Positions 1 to 6,780 are shown, numbered from the stretch's first letter. The stretch: 14,466 bases of DNA from an uncultured Oxalobacter sp. (GCA_905202055.1 CAJKQK010000050.1:1-14466); one strand, 5' to 3'. Translations and numbers: made by a program. The notes: generated by a model from the sequence alone, not told the origin.

Positions 1-474
1 AACATGCGTAAAGGGCAGCTGGTCAACCGCATACAAGCCGGGAGCGACTGCAAACCTGACATTATCGGCCAGAATCAGTGCGCCGAAACGATCTGAAATC
101 GCTTCCATCAACTCTGGCGAGAGCGTTCCGGAAGGAATGAAAAAACGTGTCCATGCAAGAATCGGAATAGCGACCAGCAAAACATGATATTCCTTATCAT
201 CCACCTGAATGACAGCTGACTCACTCAAGGCTTCAACCACTTCAAGCAGACAGTTATAGGCATCCATATCCGATGAAAACAGATATTCGATAGCATCGTT
301 CAAAACAGACTGTTTTTTCGCATGCAACAATCTGGAAACGAGCGATTCCATTTTTTTTCGGCAAAATTCACTCTCCAGAAGACTGGAAGCATGAAACATT
401 TCCAAAGCCAGTGATACAAGACGCTGGCTATCTGCACAAAGTCTGGAAGATCCGGTTCGAGATAAACGACGCAT
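1..474 (-). CDS. DUF2863-type protein, 5' part only (runs off the left edge)
   Basis: The reading frame is open from an ATG at 474 down to base 1, giving 158 codons with no stop, so the C-terminal part lies outside the window. The protein begins MRRLSRTGSSRLCADSQRLV and later contains HVLLVAIPILAWTRFFIPSG (about residues 98-117) and a segment ending YAVDQLPFTHV. From memory this matches the N-terminal half of the DUF2863 family, a conserved, uncharacterised protein of Burkholderiales with the same 'lla.pi.aWtR..iPsG' and 'DQLP' stretches. I see no signal peptide or membrane helix, so it is probably cytoplasmic. The start is fixed by an in-frame stop at 520-522 and no other ATG between them. 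There is no clear ribosome binding site. The function is unknown. The family call is fairly sure; a relative with another name is possible. Confidence 0.72.
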   Translation of the reverse strand, partial: MRRLSRTGSSRLCADSQRLVSLALEMFHASSLLESEFCRKKMESLVSRLLHAKKQSVLNDAIEYLFSSDMDAYNCLLEVVEALSESAVIQVDDKEYHVLLVAIPILAWTRFFIPSGTLSPELMEAISDRFGALILADNVRFAVAPGLYAVDQLPFTHV

Positions 475-504
475 GATATTTACATTGAGGCGAAAGAACT
501 TGTT

Positions 505-510
505 ATTGTA
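505..510 (-). promoter_or_regulatory. Possible -10 box for the DUF2863-type gene
   Basis: On the minus strand the hexamer TACAAT lies 30 bases upstream of the ATG at 474, a suitable place for a -10 box with a leader of about 25 bases. No good -35 hexamer is seen 16-18 bases further up, so this is a tentative call by eye. Confidence 0.35.
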
Positions 511-563
511 GTGGATTTTTCACGGCCTATCACCCTGAACAGTACAGGGAATACCAGTTAAGT

Positions 564-586
564 GCCCGATGAACACGCAATCGGGC
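564..586 (-). terminator. Hairpin downstream of the tRNA pair (possible terminator)
   Basis: A perfect 7-bp stem (GCCCGAT with ATCGGGC) closes a 9-base loop about 39 bases beyond the 3' end of tRNA-Glu in the direction of transcription. It is the best candidate for ending the tRNA transcript, but no T-run follows it on the minus strand. A second, weaker hairpin (CCCTG/CAGGG, 533-549) comes next. Either could instead only protect a processed 3' end. Confidence 0.35.
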
Positions 587-624
587 CATCAGAAACGAAC
601 ACCGGGGAAAAAGGAATGAAAAGA

Positions 625-700
625 TGGCATCTCCAAGGGGATTCGAACCCCTGTTCCCACCGTGAAAGGGTGGTGTCCTAGGCCTCTAGACGATGGAGAC
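625..700 (-). tRNA. tRNA-Glu, anticodon TTC
   Basis: The minus strand folds as a complete 76-base tRNA with an encoded CCA end. The anticodon stem CCACC/GGTGG carries loop CTTTCAC, so the anticodon is TTC (reads GAA and GAG). The D stem (GTCT/GGAC) and T arm (AGGGG, loop TTCGAAT, CCCCT) are normal, and the U11-A24 and U13-G22 pairs typical of tRNA-Glu are present. The acceptor stem is GTCTCCA with TGGAGAT, so the first pair is G1-U72 rather than the usual G1-C72. It lies 27 bases after tRNA-Ala and is probably processed from one precursor. Besides translation, Glu-tRNA feeds heme synthesis in bacteria that use glutamyl-tRNA reductase. Confidence 0.97.
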
Positions 701-727
701 ACAATCTTCAGTCTGCTTTACTTCATT

Positions 728-803
<76 letters not shown>

Positions 804-817
804 AATGCAGAAAAAAG

Positions 818-847
818 ATTATAGCAAATTTTTTTATAGTTTGACAA
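818..847 (-). promoter_or_regulatory. Promoter of the tRNA-Ala/tRNA-Glu operon
   Basis: On the minus strand there is TTGTCA at 847-842 and a perfect TATAAT at 823-818, 18 bases apart. TGC directly before TATAAT makes an extended -10. Transcription would start near 811, a few bases before tRNA-Ala. The sigma70 match is strong, as expected for a stable RNA operon, and shows that the tRNAs need not depend on read-through from gltX. Confidence 0.75.
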
Positions 848-857
848 TCCTAATTAT

Positions 858-894
858 AAAACCCGGAAGTGTCAGCTATGCACAACATTCCGGG
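858..894 (-). terminator. Second terminator-like hairpin between gltX and the tRNA promoter
   Basis: On the minus strand a 7-bp stem CCCGGAA/TTCCGGG with a 19-base loop is followed by TTTTATAATT. It lies after the main gltX terminator and just ahead of the tRNA promoter, so it may act as a back-up stop. The long loop makes it weaker. Confidence 0.45.
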
Positions 895-928
895 AAAACA
901 AAACCGGTACCAAGGCTTTCAGCCAATG

Positions 929-960
929 AAAAGGGAACCGGAAGAAATGCTCCGATTCCC
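929..960 (-). terminator. Rho-independent terminator of gltX
   Basis: Twenty-five bases after the gltX stop the minus strand reads GGGAATCGGA, an 8-base loop, then TCCGGTTCCC and TTTT. The stem has 10 pairs, one of them a T-G wobble. This is a standard intrinsic terminator and separates gltX from the tRNAs. Confidence 0.75.
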
Positions 961-985
961 GTATATGCACAGCGCGAGATACTGC

Positions 986-2374
986 TTACAAATTTTTCAA
1001 ACGTGACAAAACCGTTTCTCTTCCAAAAAGACAAACGACCGCATCGATAGAAGGCGTATGCAACTGTCCGGTCAGAAACAGGCGCAAAGGCATCGCAACC
1101 TGAGGCATTTTGAGCTTGTTCTCCTTCAAAATCCCCTTCATCATGACTTTAAGAGCTTCCCTGTCCCATTCGATCGTTTCGATATTGGCAGCATATTCTT
1201 TCAGGGCGGCACGAGCTTCATCCGTCAAATGTTCTTTGACCAGTTCCGGATCCGGATCGGGTTCCATATAAAACATCAGTGATGCATTCGCCAACTCATT
1301 AACCGTATTGACTCGATCTTTCATCAGGCCGATCACATCCTGCAATGCCGGGCCCCGATCAAGCCTGACACCCATTTTTTCCAGCTGTGGGCGAACCAGC
1401 GCTTCCAGTCGGGTATTGTCCGCTTCCCGAATATAGTGATTATTCAGCCAGTTCAGTTTTTCCGTATTGAACTGGGCAGCGGAAGACGAAAGATGATCGA
1501 AATCAAACCATTCACAAAATTGATCCATCGAAAAAACTTCATCGTCACCGTGACTCCACCCCAGACGGGCGAGATAATTCAACATGGCTTCCGGCAGATA
1601 ACCGGCAGCAGGATATTCCATAACCGAAACCGCACCATGCCGCTTGGAAAGCTTTTCGCCGTCGTCGCCCAGAATCATCGGCAAATGAGCGTACTCAGGC
1701 AGAGGCGCATTCAATGCTTTCAGGATATTGATCTGGCGAGGCGTATTGTTTACGTGGTCGTCACCACGGATCACGTGCGTGATTTTCATGTCCCAATCGT
1801 CGACCACCACGCAGAAATTATACGTTGGCGTCCCGTCGGAACGGGCAATGATCAGGTCGTCCAGCTGACTGTTGGAAATCGTGATTTCGCCTTTGACGCG
1901 GTCGTTCCAGGTAACATTGCCTTCCTTTGGATTTTTGAAACGTACGACAGGATTTCTGCCCTCTGGTATAGCAGGAAGCGTCTTGCCGGGTTCAGGCCGC
2001 CATGTTCCGTCATAACGGGGGCTTTCGCCAGCTGCCTTCTGTTTTTCCCGCATGGCTTCGAGTTCTTCATGGGAACAATAACAATAATAAGCAGTCCCGT
2101 CTTTTAACATCCGATCGATAACTTCACGGTAACGATCCATGCGTTTCATTTGATAGAAAGGCCCCTCATCATGCTGCAGGCCCAGCCATTCCATTCCATC
2201 AATAATCGCTTGCACCGCCTCTGGCGTGGATCGCTCCACATCAGTATCTTCAATCCTCAAAACAAACTGGCCGCCATGATGGCGAGCGTAGGCCCAGGAG
2301 TATAAAGCCGTACGGGCACCGCCCAGATGCAGGAAACCGGTCGGACTTGGTGCAAAACGAGTTCTTACAGTCAT
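986..2374 (-). CDS. gltX: Glutamyl-tRNA synthetase (glutamate--tRNA ligase)
   Basis: This 462-residue class I aminoacyl-tRNA synthetase attaches glutamate to tRNA-Glu in the cytoplasm using ATP. The class I signatures are clear: PSPTG at 9-13 followed by HLGG at 16-19 (HIGH motif) and KLSKR at 241-245 (KMSKS motif). The catalytic stretch VIRGDDHVNNTPRQ is at 201-214, and the anticodon-binding helical domain fills the last third. The length is close to E. coli GltX (471). Cys98 and Cys100 of the E. coli zinc site are present, but the other two ligands (Cys125 and His127 there) are replaced in YDGTWRPE (121-128), as I recall for other Burkholderiales. The ATG at 2374 gives the normal N-terminus MTVRTRFAPSPTG; no strong ribosome binding site precedes it. 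The gene is monocistronic with its own terminator. A cognate tRNA-Glu gene lies about 290 bases downstream on the same strand. Confidence 0.97.
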   Translation of the reverse strand: MTVRTRFAPSPTGFLHLGGARTALYSWAYARHHGGQFVLRIEDTDVERSTPEAVQAIIDGMEWLGLQHDEGPFYQMKRMDRYREVIDRMLKDGTAYYCYCSHEELEAMREKQKAAGESPRYDGTWRPEPGKTLPAIPEGRNPVVRFKNPKEGNVTWNDRVKGEITISNSQLDDLIIARSDGTPTYNFCVVVDDWDMKITHVIRGDDHVNNTPRQINILKALNAPLPEYAHLPMILGDDGEKLSKRHGAVSVMEYPAAGYLPEAMLNYLARLGWSHGDDEVFSMDQFCEWFDFDHLSSSAAQFNTEKLNWLNNHYIREADNTRLEALVRPQLEKMGVRLDRGPALQDVIGLMKDRVNTVNELANASLMFYMEPDPDPELVKEHLTDEARAALKEYAANIETIEWDREALKVMMKGILKENKLKMPQVAMPLRLFLTGQLHTPSIDAVVCLFGRETVLSRLKNL

Positions 2375-2662
2375 GATGAAAAGATAAAAATAGAACGAAA
2401 GGCTTATTTTACCGCGTCAGCGGCATCATGAGCGAGTATTGTTCGTATGCATTCCTCAAATTAGCAAACGAGACGAATCCATTGTCAGCAGAAGGGACAG
2501 TAAAGCCACATTCGGAACAAAAGATAAAACAGTTTGAAACGGGATAATTTTTTCAAAAGTCTGTTTTCGGTCTTTTTCCGGATGACCTTCGCCCTTTTCC
2601 TGTCTCAGAAAAACCGGATTGTCTTTGTAAACTGAAACTGTGTGCATGTCCGGGTCTGGAAA

Positions 2663-2697
2663 TAAAACATCCGCATGGCTTTCGCACATGCGGATGT
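2663..2697 (-). terminator. Rho-independent terminator of the OFA transporter gene
   Basis: A perfect 11-bp stem (ACATCCGCATG with CATGCGGATGT, 9-base loop) is followed on the minus strand by TTTTATTT. It begins 37 bases after the transporter stop codon. Confidence 0.82.
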
Positions 2698-2707
2698 CTG
2701 TTCGGTC

Positions 2708-2724
2708 GTAGCCTTGAAGGCTAC
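2708..2724 (-). repeat. Short hairpin directly after the transporter stop codon
   Basis: GTAGCCT and AGGCTAC form a perfect 7-bp stem around a 3-base loop, 10 bases beyond the stop codon and 10 bases before the terminator stem. It has no T-run of its own, so it is more likely a 3'-end stabilising element than a terminator. Confidence 0.55.
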
Positions 2725-2734
2725 ATTCTGCCGA

Positions 2735-4402
2735 TCAGGAGAACATCTTGATCGTTTGCAGAGCTGTCTGGTAAACACCCCAGATCAGAGGAATACCAAC
2801 GATCAGCCAACAGATGATCATGGTGCCTGCAGAAGTCGGAGTTGCTTTAGGCACAACACCGGAAGCCTGAGCGGCCATAACCTTGTCTTCCAGTTCGGCT
2901 TTCGCAGCCTTGACTTCTTCTTCAGTCATGTAGTACTTGCTGTTGACCGGGCGGATAGCCAGGGCAAAGAAGAATTCAATGATCAGGAAACAAGCCATGA
3001 TGTACAGGGTAACGGAATATGCCTGAGCTTTGGCAACACCGGCATTCAACTGTACGTCACGGATGATGTTGATGAGCAATGGGGACAGCAAACCGGCAGC
3101 AGACCATGCAGTCAGCAGACGGCCGTGAATGGCACCGACGAACTGGGTACCGAACAGGTCGGCCAGGTATGCAGGAATGGTCGAGAAGCCACCACCGTAG
3201 AAAGAGATACAGATACAAACTGCACACAGGAACAACAACAGGTTCAGGGAAGAAGCCAGTGTTGGAATGGAAGCGTACAGGATCGCGCCAACGATGGAGT
3301 AGATGAAATAAACCGTTTTACGACCCAGTTTATCGGACAGGGATGCCCAGACAACACGACCACCGATGTTGAACAGTGAAAGCAGACCGGTGAAACCGGC
3401 AGCGATCATCGCAACCTGACCTTTTTGTGCATCGGTCAACTGGTCGAATGGAACGCCAGGCATATGAATCAGGTTACCTGCAAACACTTCCTGCAGCAGC
3501 GGGGAAGCCATGGACAGAACACCGATACCGGCAGCAACGTTCAGGAAAAGCATGAACCAGCAGCACCAGAACTGAGGCGTTCTGACCGCTTTGCTGGTGT
3601 TGACGTTAAAGGCAGAAGCTTCAATCAGGCCACCGTGACCGTCGTCAACCATATTGCCGGTATTGACAGGAACGTAACCGGCCGGTTTGTAGCCCGGAGG
3701 GGAAACACGGATGGTGAAGCAGCCCAACAGCATCATGATCGTATAGCAGATCGCCATGATGAAGAAAGCCTGTGTCAGGCCGACAGAGGTAGGGGTAGCG
3801 AAAACAGCCATCAGTTTCTGTGCCAGAGGAGCGCCAACCATAGCGCCGCCACCGAAACCGCCGACAGCCATACCCGTTGCCATACCGACACGGTCAGGGA
3901 ACCATTTGATCAGAGTCGAAACAGGGGTGATGTAACCGAGGCCAAGACCGATACCGCCGATGACTGCGGAAAGCCATGCGATCCACAACTGGTGAGTTGC
4001 GGTGGCAACGGACATCATGAAGAAGAAGAAGCAGAAACATACGCAGGAAGCGAGACCGCATTTGCGTGGACCGACATGTTCCAGCCAGTTACCGAGAATA
4101 GCGGTTGTCGTACCGAGCATGAAGAACAGAATGCCGAACACAACGCTACACATGACGACTTTCCAGTCGCATTCAGTGGTAAACAATTGAGCGAAGAAAC
4201 TCATGTCCGCAGGACATGCCAGAGATTTACCGAGACCCTGAGATACGCCAACCAGCTTGGACATTGGCAGCCAGAAAACCGACATACCATAGCCCATACC
4301 GACGCACAGATGGATCATCAACGCGGAAGTAGGCACAAGCCAGCGATTAAAACCTTCGCCAGCAACCGTGTACTCCTTCCCGAGCGATTTCAATAAAGAC
4401 AT
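2735..4402 (-). CDS. OFA-family MFS transporter (oxalate/formate antiporter-like carboxylate carrier)
   Basis: This 555-residue inner-membrane protein of the major facilitator superfamily probably moves a small organic anion. About 12 hydrophobic helices are seen, plus a further one at 527-549. OFA-type landmarks are TLIKWFPDRVGMATGMAVGG (163-182), RTPQFW (274-279), GGRVVWASLSDKLGRK (347-362) and YLADLFGT (412-419). Compared with OxlT of O. formigenes (418 residues), Arg349 matches OxlT Arg272, but the OxlT Lys355 position appears to be Trp433. The loop after helix 1 carries Cys63 and Cys78, which could form a periplasmic disulfide. A charged linker (490-520) precedes the extra helix, which resembles short proteins annotated elsewhere as 'MFS transporter small subunit' (from memory). 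An AGGAGA ribosome binding site lies 7 bases before the ATG. The gene is divergent from a ligand-sensing regulator that probably controls it. The substrate is unknown; oxalate, formate or another monocarboxylate are candidates. Confidence 0.88.
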   Translation of the reverse strand: MSLLKSLGKEYTVAGEGFNRWLVPTSALMIHLCVGMGYGMSVFWLPMSKLVGVSQGLGKSLACPADMSFFAQLFTTECDWKVVMCSVVFGILFFMLGTTTAILGNWLEHVGPRKCGLASCVCFCFFFFMMSVATATHQLWIAWLSAVIGGIGLGLGYITPVSTLIKWFPDRVGMATGMAVGGFGGGAMVGAPLAQKLMAVFATPTSVGLTQAFFIMAICYTIMMLLGCFTIRVSPPGYKPAGYVPVNTGNMVDDGHGGLIEASAFNVNTSKAVRTPQFWCCWFMLFLNVAAGIGVLSMASPLLQEVFAGNLIHMPGVPFDQLTDAQKGQVAMIAAGFTGLLSLFNIGGRVVWASLSDKLGRKTVYFIYSIVGAILYASIPTLASSLNLLLFLCAVCICISFYGGGFSTIPAYLADLFGTQFVGAIHGRLLTAWSAAGLLSPLLINIIRDVQLNAGVAKAQAYSVTLYIMACFLIIEFFFALAIRPVNSKYYMTEEEVKAAKAELEDKVMAAQASGVVPKATPTSAGTMIICWLIVGIPLIWGVYQTALQTIKMFS

Positions 4403-4607
4403 ACTCTACTCTCCTAGAAAAAAAACTGAAATCTTTAATTCGCGGGGTTACACGCAGTCAAAATACCGGTTTGAAATACTTGTTGTGGAAATACTCCCCC
4501 CCGGTTAACAAACAAGTTCCGACGCAGCATAATACCATTGCAAAAAGAGGTAGGCTATAAGCAATTTTTTGCATATATTTCCTCTCGATCTAGGTTACAA
4601 TATCTCT
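4403..4607. promoter_or_regulatory. Divergent control region of transporter and regulator
   Basis: Visible elements, in order: AAATAC three times in direct orientation at 4461, 4474 and 4489, the last two inside GAAATACT; a run of seven C at 4496-4502; an extended -10 for the transporter on the minus strand (TGG then TATTAT, 4537-4529); a perfect 8-bp inverted repeat TGCAAAAA (4539-4546) / TTTTTGCA (4566-4573); and a -10-like TACAAT for the regulator (4596-4601). An alternative transporter -35 is TTGACT on the minus strand near 4459, but its -10 is poor. The inverted repeat sits between the two candidate promoters, where an operator shared by both genes would be expected. All of this is by eye. 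Confidence 0.42.
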
Positions 4608-5687
4608 ATGTATAAAGTTTCGATAGAACCTCACTGGCGAATTGCTCGCGGCAAAAAGCCCTCAATGGACACAGCCATGCTGCTGCGCCTGCTGGGAGCC
4701 ATTCAGTCTGAAGGCGCTATCTTGCAGGCAGCCCGGAATCTGGGCCTGTCCTATCGCCATGCATGGGGTCTGTTGCGTGAGGCCGAATCCCTCTTCGGGG
4801 CGCCTCTTTTGGAAAAACACCGTGGACGTGGTACAACACTTACCCATTTTGCAACAACTTTATTGTGGGCTGAACGGCGAATTGCCGCCCGTCTGTCCCC
4901 GACACTGGAAAGCCTTTCTTCCGAACTCGAAACCGAACTTTCCAAAAGCGTACTGGGAAACAACCGTTCCATGCGTTTGTGCGCCAGCCACGGTTTTGCC
5001 GTGTCAACCCTGATGGAAAGCATCAATCACGCCGAATTGCCTATCGAACTGCGCTACCAGAACAGCATGGAATCGATTGCGGCACTGGCACAGGGTGATT
5101 GTGAAATAGCCGGTTTCCATTTGCCCGTCGGTGTGTATGAAGACAGTGTCCTGCAACTGTATTTGCGTTTTCTGTCGCATGAAGACCACTGTCTGATTCA
5201 TCTTGCCAATCTCAAACAGGGTTTGATGATCGCCCGGGGCAACCCGAAAAGAATCCTCTCGTTTCAGGATCTGACCCGACCTGACGTCCGTTTCGTCAAC
5301 CGCCAGATCGGTTCCAGTACGCGGCGTGTACTGGAAATCCTGCTGCAAAAAAACAGGATCGATTCCGGCGACATCAACGGTTTTGAAACGGCCGAGTTCA
5401 CCCATGCCGCTGTCGCGGCCTATATTGCCAGCAATATGGCTGACGTAGGATTTGGTGTCGAAACAGCCGCACACCGGTTTGGTCTGGATTTTGTTCCGCT
5501 GGTGGAAGAACGCTATTTCTTTGCTGTTGCAAAAGAAACACTGGAAAGCAATACACTGAAAGAAATGCTCGGCATCATCCGCAGTGAAGAATACATGCAC
5601 GAAGTCAACCAGCTCGGCGGGTATGACGCCACCGAAACCGGTGAAATCCTGACAGTCGACGAAGTCTTCAAACTCGCCGACGCCTGA
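4608..5687 (+). CDS. Transcription regulator: ModE/LysR-like HTH plus PBP-like ligand domain
   Basis: This is a 359-residue DNA-binding protein of two parts. A winged helix-turn-helix spans about 22-80, including ILQAARNLGLSYRHAWGLL (38-56) and a LLEKHRGRGTTLT wing (67-79), as in ModE and LysR N-termini. A periplasmic-binding-protein-like domain spans about 120-345, with GLMIARGNP (205-213), FVNRQIGSSTRRVLEILL (229-246), FTHAAVAAYIASNMADVGFG (264-283) and FVPLVEERYFF (295-305), matching my memory of the Pfam PBP_like family PF12727. Such proteins sense a small anion or cofactor and switch a neighbouring gene. No signal peptide is seen, so it is cytoplasmic. The frame also opens at a TTG at 4569, but the ATG at 4608 gives the family-like start MYKVSIEPHWRI. 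No good ribosome binding site precedes it. It is transcribed away from the transporter and ends 7 bases from the converging mrp stop. The ligand is not known. Confidence 0.85.
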   Translation: MYKVSIEPHWRIARGKKPSMDTAMLLRLLGAIQSEGAILQAARNLGLSYRHAWGLLREAESLFGAPLLEKHRGRGTTLTHFATTLLWAERRIAARLSPTLESLSSELETELSKSVLGNNRSMRLCASHGFAVSTLMESINHAELPIELRYQNSMESIAALAQGDCEIAGFHLPVGVYEDSVLQLYLRFLSHEDHCLIHLANLKQGLMIARGNPKRILSFQDLTRPDVRFVNRQIGSSTRRVLEILLQKNRIDSGDINGFETAEFTHAAVAAYIASNMADVGFGVETAAHRFGLDFVPLVEERYFFAVAKETLESNTLKEMLGIIRSEEYMHEVNQLGGYDATETGEILTVDEVFKLADA

Positions 5688-5694
5688 TCAATTT

Positions 5695-6780
5695 TTATTC
5701 TGTCTTGACGATCGGCGGGAACAGCCCTGACGTATCCTTCGGTTTCAGGGCCACTTTCGCTGCCAGCCTGCAGGCAATATCCCTGAATATCCCTGCCATC
5801 AAGCCATCCGGGTCGGCGGCGACAACCGGTTTGCCGTTGTCTGTCTGTTCCCTGACAGCAATATTCAGCGGAATTTCTCCGAGAGAATCGACGCCATACG
5901 CTTCGCTCATCAGTTTGCCGCCATCCTTGCCGAAGATATGCTCGACTTGTCCGCAATGTGAACAGACATACGAACTCATGTTTTCTACGATCCCCAACAC
6001 ATCGACGTTCATTTTCTGGAACATCATCAAACCTTTTTTGGCATCGAGAACCGCCACATCCTGTGGGGTCGTCACTACAATCGCCCCGGTCAAAGGCGCT
6101 TTTTGCGACAGGGTCAGCTGAATGTCTCCCGTTCCGGGAGGCATGTCGATCAACAGGTAATCCAGATCCTGCCATTTCGTCTGCTGCAAGAGCTGCATCA
6201 CGGCCTGGGTAATCATTGGCGCACGCCAGGCCAGTGGCTGGACCGAATCCATCATGAAACCGATCGACATCAGTTGCAACCCATACTGGATGATCGGGTC
6301 CATATTTTTGCCATCGGACGAAACCGGTTTTTCGGATATTCCCATCAGGCTCGGCTGTGACGGCCCGTAAATATCGGCATCCAGAATGCCGACACGGGCA
6401 CCTTCAGCTCTGAGCGCCAATGCAAGATTGGCCGTTGTAGTCGATTTGCCTACCCCCCCTTTTCCCGACGACACGGCAATAATGTTTTTGATGCCCGCCA
6501 GCGGTTTGACGCCCCGTTGTACTTCATGCGTGAGAATTTTTGTCGCAATGTCGACATGAACGCTGCCGATCCCATCGATTTTCCGCAATGCAGCCGTGAC
6601 ACGATTTACGATGAATTCGTGCAGGCTTTTCGCGGGATAACCCATCTCGATTGTCAGTGAGACGTCATTTCCATCGATTATGACGTTTTTAAGATATTTT
6701 GCGCTGACGTAATCCATCTTGAGATTGTCGTCGACCACCGTTGAAATGGCCTGATTGATAGCTTCTGGCGTAATGGACAT
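5695..6780 (-). CDS. apbC: Mrp/ApbC family Fe-S cluster carrier ATPase
   Basis: This 361-residue cytoplasmic P-loop ATPase of the Mrp/NBP35 family carries and delivers iron-sulfur clusters to apoproteins (family knowledge; the E. coli homologue is Mrp, the Salmonella one ApbC). An N-terminal MIP18/DUF59-type domain covers about 1-90. The deviant Walker A GKGGVGKST is at 106-114, DADIYGPSQPS at 134-144, and the DMPPGTGD switch at 212-219. The CSHC motif (Cys273 and Cys276) supplies the bridging-cluster cysteines. The frame is open 15 codons further up, but the ATG at 6780 gives the family start MSITPEAINQA and has AGGGG five bases before it. It is divergent from metG, the same pairing as in E. 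coli, and converges on the regulator with only 7 bases between stops and no terminator. Confidence 0.93.
   Translation of the reverse strand: MSITPEAINQAISTVVDDNLKMDYVSAKYLKNVIIDGNDVSLTIEMGYPAKSLHEFIVNRVTAALRKIDGIGSVHVDIATKILTHEVQRGVKPLAGIKNIIAVSSGKGGVGKSTTTANLALALRAEGARVGILDADIYGPSQPSLMGISEKPVSSDGKNMDPIIQYGLQLMSIGFMMDSVQPLAWRAPMITQAVMQLLQQTKWQDLDYLLIDMPPGTGDIQLTLSQKAPLTGAIVVTTPQDVAVLDAKKGLMMFQKMNVDVLGIVENMSSYVCSHCGQVEHIFGKDGGKLMSEAYGVDSLGEIPLNIAVREQTDNGKPVVAADPDGLMAGIFRDIACRLAAKVALKPKDTSGLFPPIVKTE

Larger units (their letters stand above)
2375..2734. other. 360-bp gap between the transporter gene and gltX
   Basis: The right part (2663-2724) holds two hairpins that follow the transporter stop codon. 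The left part should hold the gltX promoter. On the minus strand TAAAAT at 2411-2406 is a reasonable -10 about 35 bases before gltX, in the context GCGGTAAAATAAG, but no good -35 box is seen. The middle (about 2420-2655) contains nothing I can identify. A 77-codon minus frame there runs into the terminator hairpin and looks fortuitous. Confidence 0.5.

Noticed and set aside
121..127. Frameshift or damage in the DUF2863-type gene
   Set aside because: The frame is open without interruption from 474 to the window edge; the gene only looks short because it is cut by the edge.
1436..2107. 223-codon plus-strand frame opposite gltX
   Set aside because: It lies wholly within gltX, with no ribosome binding site and no recognisable domain.
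2375..2655. Possible T-box or other riboswitch ahead of gltX
   Set aside because: No T-box sequence, specifier-like stem or antiterminator could be found, and T-boxes are not expected in betaproteobacteria.
2456..2689. 77-codon minus-strand frame between the transporter gene and gltX
   Set aside because: It begins inside the terminator hairpin of the transporter gene, has no ribosome binding site and shows no family-like sequence.
3425..4396. 323-codon plus-strand frame opposite the transporter
   Set aside because: It is antisense to a clear MFS gene and its product is a low-complexity His/Glu/Arg/Thr-rich string, as expected from a reverse reading of membrane helices.
4569..4607. TTG start giving 13 more residues to the regulator
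   Set aside because: There is no ribosome binding site at a useful distance, and the extra residues do not resemble the family N-terminus; the ATG at 4608 fits better.
5513..6175. 220-codon minus-strand frame spanning the regulator and apbC ends
   Set aside because: It is a shadow frame across two real genes; the sequence is rich in Arg and Cys and unlike a folded protein.
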